This document shows, in pieces, positions 44,598-54,889 of a stretch of 64,000 nt of DNA. The notes below the pieces were generated by a model. That model saw only the letters and a program-made list of their open reading frames with translations, was not told the origin of the DNA and ran no database searches. Each line of letters starts with the position of its first letter. Position 1 is the stretch's first letter. The translations under genes and the position numbers were made by a program. The DNA lies in contig CM036201.1 of NCBI GenBank assembly GCA_020631735.1, positions 72,001,253-72,065,252 on the forward strand. Reading direction: 5' to 3'. This stretch comes from Saccharum officinarum (taxonomy: Eukaryota > Streptophyta > Magnoliopsida > Poales > Poaceae).

Positions 44598-46309
44598 TGT
44601 TGGCATTTCTTAGCATCACCACCAAGAGTAGACAAGGGGTCTACCATCAGCAGCGGCGCCAGAAAATGATGAGGAGTTGGCATTCCCTAGCACCGCCGCT
44701 AAGACCCGAAGGATCCTAACGATAGCACCAAGGAACGCCAACGCGATAGGTCTTTACATTTACAGATGTTGTCCACAAGCGCACGGATCTATCATTGTAG
44801 CATTTCACCAAGAAATATTCAAGGTATCATTATTTATATTTTCTCAAAGGAAGGTAATGGTAAAAAATAATATGACATGAGTACGAGCAAAGCAGACGTA
44901 CGTGCATACTATCCAAATGATCATACAGGGATAAAAATAGTTGTAGTATAGATAGTGGGCACACACATACTTTTAGTCAGAGACTCCACACTCAAGAATA
45001 AAGAATAAAAGAGTATCCTAGTCATGAGTAGATGGTTCTAATATAGTTAGATTGCTATGAGCTAAGTTATCATACATGTACACAAAATAGATCTAGGTAT
45101 GTGTGAGATGGATCGAGAGGCCACCGAGTACTAGTCTGCCAGCAATCTCATGTGATAATTTATGTACTCCTACACCATGGCCGAACATGGGGGAGTTCAA
45201 GGGACGGACAAGGCTCTCAACACCTACCGCCTACCCCTCAACCGTGGGACATGAAATGCATCCACCCGCTACTATATACCCAGGCACCTCGCCCGCATAT
45301 ATAATGACCACCCAAATCCCCTAGGTCCCCGACCCTAGCGATCGATAGCTAAGAGACTTGGGTGTACCCGAAGGCATGATGAAAAACCACCCCGTCACAC
45401 AAATAGTTCTACTCATGAACATGATATGAACATGAAAGCTCTAAGCCAACTTAGCAAATACATGATATGTAAACTATAGACTAGTCTAAATACCACATAT
45501 AAGCTAAGTAGACTACACATAGCCAAGCATGAAATGAACATGATATATGGACTATAGACTAGCACACATATCAAGAACATATCAAAATGACTATACTCTA
45601 GTTTATAGCAACAACCATATGAATTGAAGAAGAGAATGACTATATGGAAGAATATGATGAAAAGTGGAACACTCTATTCTCACAAAATCATCCAAGGAGC
45701 CAAGCTCTCCTTGCAGCTTCTCTACTCCTCTCTTCTACTTTCCTACTCTAATCCTACGCTAAAGAAGAGAGGTGGAGGGAGGTGGAGCTCCTTGAGCTAA
45801 GTGTTGTGTATTGTGTTGTGTGCTGTGTGTGTGGGGGGCTCTCCCCCTCCTTATATAGGGGCTAGGACAGGCGGTTGGAGGGGAATATTCCCTGGATCCA
45901 CCCCGCACCACCAGCCCTCATCTTGATTACTGTCGGCACGTGGAGGCGGGGCCAGCTAGCAGGGTGGAGGGCGTGGCCGTGCCCTAGGCACACGTGCTTG
46001 GGGTGGCTCGACCCCCTCTTCCTTCGTCTGGTTGCCTCTCTGCTGGGCCTAGATTAGCGTGGGTAGGTGGGCTTGCCCGGTTGTGGTTGTGGGTTTGGGC
46101 TTCTCTCCTCCTTTGGCTCTTTTGCGCTTTCCAGAAAGCGTACTTTTGCTTCTTTCCTGTTCCCGACTTCTATTTCTGCAATGATATCATTTCTACCGAT
46201 ACAAGTGGAAACAGGTCAATAGCACATGTATATGTGTGTATGAATGTATATTTTCCTCCCTTTTGGAATTATGTTGGTGGTATAAATATGTCAATAATGA
46301 CTGACAACA
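44598..46309 (-). repeat. 5' LTR of the gypsy element
   Basis: Begins 'tgttggcatttcttagc' and ends 'gactgacaaca' on the plus strand. It contains the element promoter on the minus strand. It is the partner of 38275-39991. Confidence 0.9.
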
Positions 46310-46410
46310 ACGAGGATGACACCGAGAGGCGGCGGCGCTCCGGCCAGCGTGGATGGGGAAGAGGGTGGCGATGGGCGATTAAACGGAGGATGAGGAGAGA
46401 ACAAAGCGGA

Positions 46411-46421
46411 AGCATATATAC
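46411..46421 (-). promoter_or_regulatory. TATA-like site of the CACTA-borne gene
   Basis: On the minus strand 'gtatatatgct' precedes a CT- and GC-rich leader-like stretch that runs left to 46310, where the gypsy element begins. The gypsy element thus splits promoter from body. Confidence 0.4.
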
Positions 46422-46692
46422 TGCTGGACATTTTAGTTCCGGGTTGGGCTACCAACAGGGACTAAAAGTTTTCTAGTCCCGGTTGGAGGCCTAGACCGGG
46501 ACTAAAGGTTGTCACTTTTACTCCCGGGTTGAGCCTCCAACCGGGACTAGAGGGCTTTTAGTCCCAGTTTGTTACCCAACCCGAGACTGAAGCCAAATTT
46601 TTGGCGCACGGCTCAAGGGTTGCCTACCGAGCAGTTTCGTTTCCTGCCCATGCTAACATAAATCTGAAAGCATCTAGGCCCCGAAGTTTGGT

Positions 46693-46792
46693 NNNNNNNN
46701 NNNNNNNNNNNNNNNNNNNNNNNNNNNNNNNNNNNNNNNNNNNNNNNNNNNNNNNNNNNNNNNNNNNNNNNNNNNNNNNNNNNNNNNNNNNN
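46693..46792. other. Assembly gap of 100 N
   Basis: Exactly 100 unknown bases, the usual placeholder for a gap of unknown size. It lies where the right end of the CACTA element would be expected. Confidence 1.
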
Positions 46793-46976
46793 TTCCTACA
46801 TTAAGCCTCCAAAGTAGGCCGGCGGTCAAGTGACCTTTCTCTTAAAAAAAACTTCCTAATAAGGTTAGGAGCAGAGGACATCGATCTTAAATAGAGGGGA
46901 AGCATGTTAGCTCGGCTATGTCAAGTCAAGCCTTCAAATTCACATACGTAGTAGTACGTACGTACGTACTACCGAG

Positions 46977-48160
46977 CACGGGCGGATCCATATAGGTCCG
47001 ACTGGGTGCGGCCGCACCCAGGCCAAAATACGAAATACGCTGTACGATGCAAGATTCTACTGTATTCGCACCCCTCTCCCTCGATCATCTGCACCCACAG
47101 CCCAGCTTAGCCAGAGAGAGGCCACGATAGCCCAACAATGGCCCAACAGGCAGCCAAATCCCACACCTCCGCACGCCGCACAGAACCGTTGGCGGCGCTT
47201 CGAGCTTCGACTCACGCTGTCACGCGTCGCCTCCCCTCCCGCGCCTCTTCTCTCTCCCTTCACACTTCTCCATTCTCTCCCCTCGACGTGAAGTGGCGAA
47301 GTCCGATGGCAGGTGGGCTGCGGCACTGCTGAGCAGATGGCCAGGCGGCTACTCGCCAGCACTCCGGGACACCGAGCACGAGCACCAGGAGTCTAGCAAT
47401 GCAGTGTGCCCACCGCTTGCTGTATTTTCTGTTCAATCTTTACCACAAGGCAAAGTAAGCAACCTCAAAGATTCTTTATTTTTTCAACATCCAGCAATGG
47501 GAACATCAAAATTGGTTTCGATTTTGTAGTTCTTAGCTTCTTGGTAGTTTGTCTAGGTTCTAGGGTCATGTTTTTTTGTTCTTTCTCTGATATTTGGCAA
47601 TTGATAATTATGGAAGCAACGGAATTAACTAAAATATAAATACTTTTGTGAATGTTAGGAAAAGTATGGAAAGGTTTTCCAGAGAAAAGCACCATACAGT
47701 CTTCGATGCATATTATTGGTCCAAAAATTCTAGAAAGACAGTCTAGCTCTAGAGATTTGACATTTGAGAGATCCTAGCCACCAATTTTGCCTCTACATTT
47801 CAGATGTGATTTTCATTTTTCAATAAATCATTCTATTAACTCTTTGCTTAAAATTGAATGTTTTGTTCTTTTTTCTTTGTGTCCATGCCAACAATCTTTT
47901 TTATATATATAATTATGGCATTCTCTTACTATATATTTGTTAAATGATAAACACTATTATTGCTATTTCAGTGTTGGTATATATGAATAATATTGTTTGT
48001 GTTCAATTATTGATGCTAAAATCTTGCCTGTAGCGCTATTAAGTTACAGTATAATGTGCTATTAAGTTATAGTATAGTGTGACCATCATATATATCTAAG
48101 TAATTACTGAGGTAGTTCGCACGGCCGCACCCCCTCCATATTTCTCTAGCTCCGCCCCTG
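46977..48160. mobile_element. hAT-type element, 1184 bp
   Basis: Ends 'cacgggcgga' and 'tccgcccctg' are inverse copies with one mismatch. An exact 8-bp duplication 'ctaccgag' flanks it (46969-46976 and 48161-48168), the hAT signature. Sub-terminal 'gtgcggccgcaccc' type palindromes occur at both ends. The interior has a GC-rich block (47050-47400) without a recognised protein, so it is non-autonomous. Confidence 0.92.
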
Positions 48161-48419
48161 CTACCGAGAGTTGCCATATATTCATGCATGGAGTATATAT
48201 GATGCGCCAAATAAACAAGCTTCATAATAGACCGTTGCCGTTACTTTGTCGAACACAAGATACGACGATACATGCATGCATATATTTGGAAATGTTCTAC
48301 ATTTCTACTTACGTGGCAAAATATAATATAATAAATAAATACACAACAAAATCATGTGTATGTAAATTAAAACCAAATGCGACGTTCTTGTAAGGGCTAC
48401 TACGGCCAGCAGAGCTCGC

Positions 48420-49181
48420 TCAGAGGCGACCATCGAGGTCGAGGAACTCGTCGGGGTCCATCAACGGCGCCTCCTCCTCCTCCTCCTGCTCCTCGTCGTC
48501 CTCGTGCACGCTGACGCGATGTCCGCCACCGCTGTTCACCGTCACCGTAGCAGCTGCAGCGAGAGGCGGCTGGGGCGGCAGCGGCGACGACGGAGGCGCC
48601 GTGCCGCCGTGCACGTGCATGGCGAGCTGCGCCCGCGTGGTGGCGAGCTGGTGCTGCACGTCGCGGATCTCCTGCTGCAGGCGGTGGATGATTCCCGTGC
48701 AGCCGTACACCGGGTCCTGCACCCGCCAGTGCGCCTCCGTCGCCATCGTGTCCGCCGCCCGGCCTCGCTCCTGCACCGGCAGGCTCTGCGCGCGAGCAAG
48801 CACAGAAATGGCGCGCGCATGCACACGTACGTTCGTCATCGCGCACTCTAATTTGCATGCCATATATATAAATAAAAGAGCTAAAAAAAGTCTCAGTGAT
48901 GCATGCATGAGATGAGCATGACGATGCACTGCACTAGTGCTGCACGCACGACGCACCTGGAGCACTCTGGTGACGTTGCTGGTGCCGAAGACGGCGTGCA
49001 CGTCGGCGTACCTCCGCGGCTGCGACGCCGGGAAGTAGGGCGCGAGGACGCAGTCGGGGGCGCACCTCCGCCGGAGGTACTTGCACGCGGCGCACCGCCT
49101 CGCCGCAGTCGCACTGCTGCCGCCGCTGTCCGGATGATGATGGTCCATTTCCATACTGCCGCCGCCCGCCCCTGCGGACAT
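48420..49181 (-). CDS. LOB-domain (LBD) transcription factor, two exons (49181-48957, 48785-48420)
   Basis: The spliced product has about 196 residues. Exon 1 encodes the Cys block of the LOB domain, 'CAACKYLRRRCAPDC' (CX2CX6CX3C), then 'LAPYFPASQPRRYADVHAVF' and 'NVTRVLQ'. The intron (48956-48786, donor gtgcgt, acceptor gcgcgcag) is in phase 0 at a position common to this family. Exon 2 continues with 'SLPVQERGRAADTMATEAHW', 'DPVYGC' and a leucine-zipper-like coil, which marks class I. The tail is Pro-rich then acidic. LBD proteins bind DNA in the nucleus and set organ boundaries or lateral organ growth. Wording of the block is closest to LBD22/24-type members from memory. Two near ATGs exist (49181 and 49154); the upstream one is chosen as first. 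Confidence 0.92.
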   Translation of the reverse strand: MSAGAGGGSMEMDHHHPDSGGSSATAARRCAACKYLRRRCAPDCVLAPYFPASQPRRYADVHAVFGTSNVTRVLQVRRACSTSAVHRHAHLMHASLRLFLALLFIYMACKLECAMTNVRVHARAISVLARAQSLPVQERGRAADTMATEAHWRVQDPVYGCTGIIHRLQQEIRDVQHQLATTRAQLAMHVHGGTAPPSSPLPPQPPLAAAATVTVNSGGGHRVSVHEDDEEQEEEEEAPLMDPDEFLDLDGRL

Positions 49182-49280
49182 GAGAATCTAGTGGAGATCA
49201 CGAGAGATCTTGGCGTGAGGTGTTGCTGAGATCTCCGTGGATCCTCGAAAGATTTGGAGACGGATACGGTGGCGTTCCGG

Positions 49281-49290
49281 CTATATATGC
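49281..49290 (-). promoter_or_regulatory. TATA box of the LBD gene
   Basis: On the minus strand 'gcatatatag' lies 100 bases upstream of the ATG at 49181. This puts the transcription start at about 49250 and gives a leader of about 70 bases. Confidence 0.65.
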
Positions 49291-50745
49291 TCGCCGGCCA
49301 GGAATGGCAAGCTCAACGGCTACGTGCATGCGTTGGCTTCCAACTGGGGAGGAGGGGCGCCGTCGGTGAGCCGGCCCCCGGAAGGAAAGCTCAACGGCAG
49401 TGTCTGCGCTGCGCATGCCGATGCGGCAAGGGGAGAGGGCCCCAGGCGTTGACCGGCTGCTTGCATAGCTGCATTGCCTTGCTGGGAAACGGCGGTCGGC
49501 GGCGCACCGACCAGGAGCTAGCAGGGAGTGTTCGTGTGCATGCATGCGCTGGTCCACCTGGGTGACCGCGTCCACGTACGGACACCGGCACGGCGCGGGC
49601 AGGCACCAAAAATTCTTGTTTAAGAGCACTCCACTAAGTCTAAGACGCCCTAATTAACGTCTCTTCGGAGACATCCGATAAAGCTATTGCTCCTTCTTTA
49701 TCTATACATGCTCGGCAAAGCTCTTGCTGTAGCTTTAAAAAAAAATCCGATAAGACGCCCAAATTAACTAGTTGGAACGTACTCCGGGTAGTTCCTGAAG
49801 AGACGGGTATTAAAAAAAGAGAGATCGAGAGAAACAACAATTGCGTCTATGGACTGGGTTAAGCGACAAAACGAACGCGTCCCATTACATTTGAAATAAC
49901 TTATGTAAACACGTGCATGCCCACACACATCTTTGCTAGTCCTATTTAAACGAACTATATAATACGACACATTTGAATACGAACACGAAAACGAACACGA
50001 ACTTATGGAATATCAAGAATTTCGAAAACAAACTAATTCGAGCGAAATTATGTCGAATACGGTCGGTATATGAAAAATCAATACGGAATATTGACCCGTA
50101 TAGTAGGAGCAGGTGCATAACAATTAACAAGTGAATAATAATTAATAAGTACTATAACTTTCTTAAAAAGTATCTCCATTCGACACCATGTAAGGAAGAT
50201 ATGATTTTTCTAAGACAACGAACGCTTGTACGCGATTAATATACCGCTGAAACTTTATTTAATTTTTTGAACATCTTAAAGACCCCAAATGAAAAAACTA
50301 GAAACCAGAAAGTTGTAGATCTCGTCGAGAGCTACAATTTTTATATAAAAATCATCTTCATCCGAGATCATACGGAAAAGAAACAATTTTTCTAAGGTTG
50401 AACTTAAATCTGGTTTAAACTGAATTTCGAAACCGAATTTTGAATTCTTGATATTCTGAATAAAAAGTAGAAAAGTAGAAAATGGTCAGAAAAATGTCTA
50501 ACCCGTTTTTCGCTCCAATTTTGAATTTAGTGTTCCGAATTTCAAAACAAATTCGAATTTGTCCGAAAATACGAATTCGATCAGATTAAATGTAGAAAAC
50601 GATGCGGTTCAGTACGGGATATTTCCGTACCGTTTTCATCCCTAACTGTGAATGACGTACCATCTGAAAAGTTTAAGCAAAACTCTCGCAAAGCCTCTTC
50701 AAGGTAGCTGCGAAGAGCAGCAACAAACAAGGATCACATCAGCTT
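49291..50745. other. LBD promoter side, then AT-rich repeat-like DNA
   Basis: GC-rich sequence to about 49600 is the LBD upstream region. 49970-50648 is AT-rich with many 'gaattcgaatt' words and ends 'ccgtaccgttttcatcccta', a terminus often seen on grass hAT-like elements. The other end was not found. No gene is called. Confidence 0.4.
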
Positions 50746-50749
50746 AAGG

Positions 50750-51080
50750 TTGTGTTTGGATGCAGAGCTAAAGTTTAGTCTGTGTCGCATTGGATGCTCG
50801 AATGCTAACCAGGAGTACTAAACATGAGCAAATTATAAAACTAATTACATAGGAGTTGACTAATTAGCGAGACGAATCTATTAAGCCTAATTAGTCCAGG
50901 ATTAGTACGTGTTTACCACCACATTGTCAAATCGTGGACTAATTAGGCTTAATAGATTTGTCTCGCAAATTAGCCTCCATTTATACAATTTGTTTTATAA
51001 TTAGGCTATATTTAATACTCCTAATTGATATCAAAATCCGATATAACAGGCCTAAACTTTAGCTCGCAGAGTCAAGATTC
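50750..51080. mobile_element. Foldback miniature element, about 330 bp
   Basis: Ends near 'gtttggatgcagagctaaag' and 'taaactttagctcgcag' are inverse with small differences. The middle contains 'ctaattagcgagacgaatct' and its inverse 'gatttgtctcgcaaattag', a pair typical of a common grass MITE family. Confidence 0.6.
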
Positions 51081-51216
51081 CATCAACTTAACAGCCTATA
51101 AGATTCCATCAAAGATTCCCTTTAGTTTCAGTAATTTCTATACCTAGAATATAGCTTTGACTATGATTTTCCATTATAATAATATAACAAAAAAATAAAT
51201 ATAATGATTTCATCTA

Positions 51217-51438
51217 CTCCCTCCATCCCAAAATATCTGTCATTTTCGTTCTCCGAGAAACAATTTTGACAAAATATATATTAAAAATATTAATATTTAT
51301 GGTATATAGGAAAGATCTTTAAATCTAGTTTTTTAATACCTTTATTTAGAGATACAAATGTTGCACGTATTTTCTATAAATTGAGTCAAACTTATGGCAC
51401 GAGAACCAAAAGCGACAGATATTATGGGATGGAGGGAA
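51217..51438. mobile_element. Stowaway-type miniature element, about 222 bp
   Basis: Ends 'ctccctccatcccaaaatat' and 'atattatgggatggagggaa' are inverse, with TA on both sides (51215-51216 and 51439-51440). Confidence 0.85.
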
Positions 51439-51885
51439 TACTACTTTCCATGCTGTCTTAGATCGTAACCATATCTCCAAACTAAAATATTGAAGCTGGA
51501 CGAAGTTGGTTGACGATCTAGACTCCACGCCACGGCCGACCATGTCTTCGATCGGCACAGCCACTGCTCGCCTGCACCGCGAGCCGAAACAATCAAACGC
51601 ACCGCTGCACTGACCATGCTGCAGAAGTTGGAAACAGTCAAACACTCGAAGTCTAAAACCAATCCAGCAACCAAAACACCGCGTGCCGTGGCCGTGGTGT
51701 GGTTGTGGTTGTCTACTTCTTTTTTCAAAGTGGGGTTCTCAACTTTATGATGCGAACAAACAGATATGCAAAGGGAGAAGAAGACTGGTTGACTGCTATC
51801 TCAGTGCCCCAGGCGGGCAGGCAAACCCCATCCATGCCGGCAGCAGGTCCGGCGACTGGAGCTGCCCCGTCGAGCCCGTAGTCAG

Positions 51886-51981
51886 GTGAGTTCTTCTTCG
51901 CGGTAAGCTCATCTCTACAACACCCTTCACGTCAAGATTATAACTGAATCTTACCGTCTCCACAATACCTTCAATTATTAG
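51886..51981 (+). other. Probable 5'UTR intron of the lectin receptor kinase
   Basis: Donor 'tcag|gtgagt' at 51886 and acceptor 'caattattag' at 51981 lie just before the ATG at 51992. This is a good donor with a usable acceptor. Confidence 0.45.
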
Positions 51982-51991
51982 CAGCTGTACC

Positions 51992-54517
51992 ATGGCTCCT
52001 TCCAATCTGCTCCTCCTCCTGCTGCTTGCAACTGCAACTCCGTTGATCACCGGGCAGCTCTCCGACTACCCGACAGCCAACCTCTCAACACTGTGGACCA
52101 ACAACAACGCCTCCCTCAAGCACAGCATCACCTACGCCGATGGCTCTGTCGTACGGGCCATTGTTCTCCGGTCACCAAAGGCTGCTTTCTATGGTCCTTC
52201 TTTCGCCGCAGGGTTCTTCTACCCCTCCGCACCCTGCGACAATGGTGCTTTCCTGTTCGCCGTCTTCATCGTCTACACCAACAGCGGTGCCGGCATCACC
52301 TCTGTGGTCAATGGCATTCCGCAGGTGGTCTGGTCCGCTAACCGGCTCCACCCTGTTAAGGAGAACGCCACCCTCGAGCTTACTGGGGATGGCAACCTGA
52401 TCCTCCGTGATGCTGATGGTGCTGGCGTCTGGTCGAGCGGCACTGCAGGCAGGTCCATTGCTGGCATGATGATCACAGAGCTGGGCAACCTGGTGCTGTT
52501 TGATCAGAAGAATGCAACAGTATGGCAGTCATTTGAACATCCGACTGATGCGCTTGTCCCTGGGCAGTCACTACTGGAAGGCATGAGGCTCACTGCAAAT
52601 ACATCTGCAACAAACTGGACACAGAATCAGCTGTATATAACTGTCCTCCATGATGGATTGTATGCCTATGTTGATTCCACACCACCACAGCCCTACTTCT
52701 CGAGATTGGTGAACAAAAACAAGACAGGAAACCATCCGACACAGGTTACCTTAACGAATGGCAGCTTCAGTATCTTTGTACAATCCACACCAGATCCAGA
52801 TTCAAGCATCCCATTGCCAGCAGCAAAGTCTACCCAGTACATGAGATTTGAGAATGACGGACACCTGAGGCTGTACGAATGGTCTAACACTGAAGCAAAG
52901 TGGGTCGTGGTGTCCAATGTGATCAAGATGTTTCCTGATGATGACTGTGCTTTCCCGACGGTCTGTGGGGAGTACGGGGTATGCACAGGAGGGCAATGCA
53001 GCTGCCCCTTCCAGAGTAACTCTACTTCAAGCTACTTCAAGCTAATCGACGGGAGGAAGCCGAATATTGGTTGCACGCCTCTGACTCCAATCTCCTGTCA
53101 AGAAATTCAACACCATGAGCTCTTGACCCTAAAAGATGTTTCATACTTTGATATAAATACAAGCCACACCATTGCAAATGCTAGAAACAGCGATGACTGT
53201 AAGCAAGCGTGCCTGAAAAACTGCTCCTGCCAGGCCGTGATGTTCACCTATGGACAGAATGAGTCCAATGGTGACTGCCTGTGGGTCACGAGGGTTTTCT
53301 CCTTGCAATCAATACAACCTCAGATTCTTCATTACAACTCTTCTGCTTACCTCAAGGTGCAGCTTAGCCCCTCCCCTTCTGCAACTACTGCAAATAAAAA
53401 GAAGGCAATTTTAGGCGCTATAATTGGAGGTGTTACTGGTATTGTACTGGTTCTTATTGTTGTCACTCTTTATGTACAAAGGAGGAGGAAGTACCATGAG
53501 ATAGATGAAGAATTTGATTTTGATCAATTGGCAGGCAAACCAATGAGGTTTTCTTACGCGAAGTTGAGAGAATGCACCGAAGACTTCAGTCAAAAGCTCG
53601 GGGAAGGTGGATTTGGTTCAGTTTTTGAAGGGAAATTGAATGAAGAGAGAGTAGCCGTGAAACGTTTGGAGAGCGCTAGACAAGGGAAGAAAGAATTCAT
53701 GGCAGAGGTTGAAACGATTGGTAGCATTGAGCACATCAATCTTGTCAGGCTGGTAGGATTCTGTGTAGAGAAAGCACATAGACTTCTAGTATATGAATAT
53801 ATGCCTAAAGGTTCCCTTGATCGGTGGATATATTATCGCCACAATAATGCCCCTCTTGATTGGAGCACCAGGTGTAGGATCATTCTGGATATTGCCAAGG
53901 GCTTATGCTATCTTCATGAGGAGTGCCGGCGAAAAATTGCCCATTTGGACATTAAACCACAAAATATTCTGTTAGATGACAACTTCAATGCCAAATTGGC
54001 TGATTTTGGATTATCCAAGCTCATAGACAGGGATCAAAGCAAAGTAGTAACTGTGATGAGAGGAACACCTGGGTATCTGGCGCCTGAATGGTTAACGTCG
54101 CAAATCACTGAAAAAGTTGATATTTACAGCTTTGGAGTTGTTGTTATGGAAGTAATATGTGGAAGAAAAAATATCGATAATTCTCAGCCTGAAGAAAGCA
54201 TCCATCTGATCAATTTGTTACAAGAAAAGGCTCAAAACAACAGGCTGATTGATATGATTGACAAACAAAGTCATGACATGGTCACACACCAGGATAAAGT
54301 TATTCAGATGATGAAGCTTGCAATGTGGTGCTTGCAACATGATAGCAGTCGAAGGCCATTGATGTCAACGGTAGTCAAGGTACTGGAAGGTACAATGACC
54401 GTAGAAACTTCCATAGATTATAATTTCTTCAGTTCAGATCCAGTATTTTCTGTTCAAAGTGATCAATCAGCATATTCAGCTCCACCACTGGCATCAATCC
54501 TATCTGGTCCAAGATGA
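51992..54517 (+). CDS. G-type lectin S-receptor-like Ser/Thr kinase (SD2-5 type)
   Basis: A single exon encodes 841 residues. A signal peptide (about 1-21, Leu-rich) is followed by a bulb-type lectin region to about residue 175 ('VVWSANR', 'WQSFEHPTDALVPGQ'), a short Cys-rich EGF-like segment (about 319-340), a PAN-like domain (about 369-458), one transmembrane helix (about 471-493) and a cytoplasmic kinase (about 528-800). Kinase motifs are complete: P-loop 'LGEGGFGSVFEG', Lys in 'VAVKRL', catalytic 'HLDIKPQNILL', 'DFGLSKL' and 'APEWLTSQITEKVDIYSFGV'. The residue before the catalytic Asp is Leu, not Arg, so it is a non-RD kinase, a type frequent among immune receptors. Expected place is the plasma membrane, sensing an external ligand that is unknown. 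Length and order are normal. Confidence 0.94.
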   Translation: MAPSNLLLLLLLATATPLITGQLSDYPTANLSTLWTNNNASLKHSITYADGSVVRAIVLRSPKAAFYGPSFAAGFFYPSAPCDNGAFLFAVFIVYTNSGAGITSVVNGIPQVVWSANRLHPVKENATLELTGDGNLILRDADGAGVWSSGTAGRSIAGMMITELGNLVLFDQKNATVWQSFEHPTDALVPGQSLLEGMRLTANTSATNWTQNQLYITVLHDGLYAYVDSTPPQPYFSRLVNKNKTGNHPTQVTLTNGSFSIFVQSTPDPDSSIPLPAAKSTQYMRFENDGHLRLYEWSNTEAKWVVVSNVIKMFPDDDCAFPTVCGEYGVCTGGQCSCPFQSNSTSSYFKLIDGRKPNIGCTPLTPISCQEIQHHELLTLKDVSYFDINTSHTIANARNSDDCKQACLKNCSCQAVMFTYGQNESNGDCLWVTRVFSLQSIQPQILHYNSSAYLKVQLSPSPSATTANKKKAILGAIIGGVTGIVLVLIVVTLYVQRRRKYHEIDEEFDFDQLAGKPMRFSYAKLRECTEDFSQKLGEGGFGSVFEGKLNEERVAVKRLESARQGKKEFMAEVETIGSIEHINLVRLVGFCVEKAHRLLVYEYMPKGSLDRWIYYRHNNAPLDWSTRCRIILDIAKGLCYLHEECRRKIAHLDIKPQNILLDDNFNAKLADFGLSKLIDRDQSKVVTVMRGTPGYLAPEWLTSQITEKVDIYSFGVVVMEVICGRKNIDNSQPEESIHLINLLQEKAQNNRLIDMIDKQSHDMVTHQDKVIQMMKLAMWCLQHDSSRRPLMSTVVKVLEGTMTVETSIDYNFFSSDPVFSVQSDQSAYSAPPLASILSGPR

Positions 54518-54889
54518 AATGTATCATTGTCAGTAATGAATATAAGGAACATCCATATTGTACACTTAGGCTTTGTAATTGCTTCTGTACCTTATCTGAT
54601 TTCTAATTTGGAAGTATGTTTCAGATAGCATAAGAAGAATAATTTTCGCAAATTAATGTCATATTTTTCCAGTGAAGTTGTAACTCTCTACATCTGGAAT
54701 AGAAAAATAGTGTAATTTAATTTTACATCGTCTCAGAAGCATATAACCAAAATGACCCTCACACACAGTATCCAAGAAATATTCTTTCGAAAAGTTGTCT
54801 GCTCAAACTCGAGGTAAAGATTTATCAGGAGCATATGACTTCTACATGCACAATCTTTAGCATGACTATAAAGAATATTCTATTGGTAC

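Larger units (their letters stand above)
38275..46309 (-). mobile_element. Gypsy-class LTR retrotransposon, gag-protease only, 8.0 kb
   Basis: Two LTRs of about 1.71 kb flank a 4.6 kb interior, and coding is on the minus strand. The LTRs begin TG and end CA. They differ at a number of positions by eye, so the insertion is not recent. A primer-binding site (44571-44589, complement 'tggcgccattgccaggg') follows the 5' LTR. A purine tract ('gcttggggaagtt' on the minus strand, 39992-40004) precedes the 3' LTR. Gag with a zinc knuckle and an aspartic protease are recognisable. No reverse transcriptase, RNase H or integrase is visible in 39992-42400, so it would need helper enzymes. Flanks 'aagag' and 'acgag' form an imperfect 5-bp duplication. 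The Athila-like assignment rests on the binding site and protease style. Confidence 0.9.
35456..46610. mobile_element. Large CACTA element with nested gypsy element (right end not resolved)
   Basis: The left end begins CACTAGTGCA at 35456. Sub-terminal motifs 'tagtcccggtt' and 'aaccgggacta' occur many times in both orientations at 35490-35690 and again at 46430-46580, typical for a CACTA element. The right CACTA terminus is not visible before the gap at 46693, so the element may be truncated or end near the gap. Inside are a broken minus-strand gene and an 8 kb gypsy element (38275-46309). Without the latter the element is about 3.1 kb. No CACTA transposase was seen. Confidence 0.8.

Noticed and set aside
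48504..48915. Plus-strand frames antisense to the LBD gene
   Set aside because: They are shadows of the GC-rich LBD exon 2 and carry no domain.
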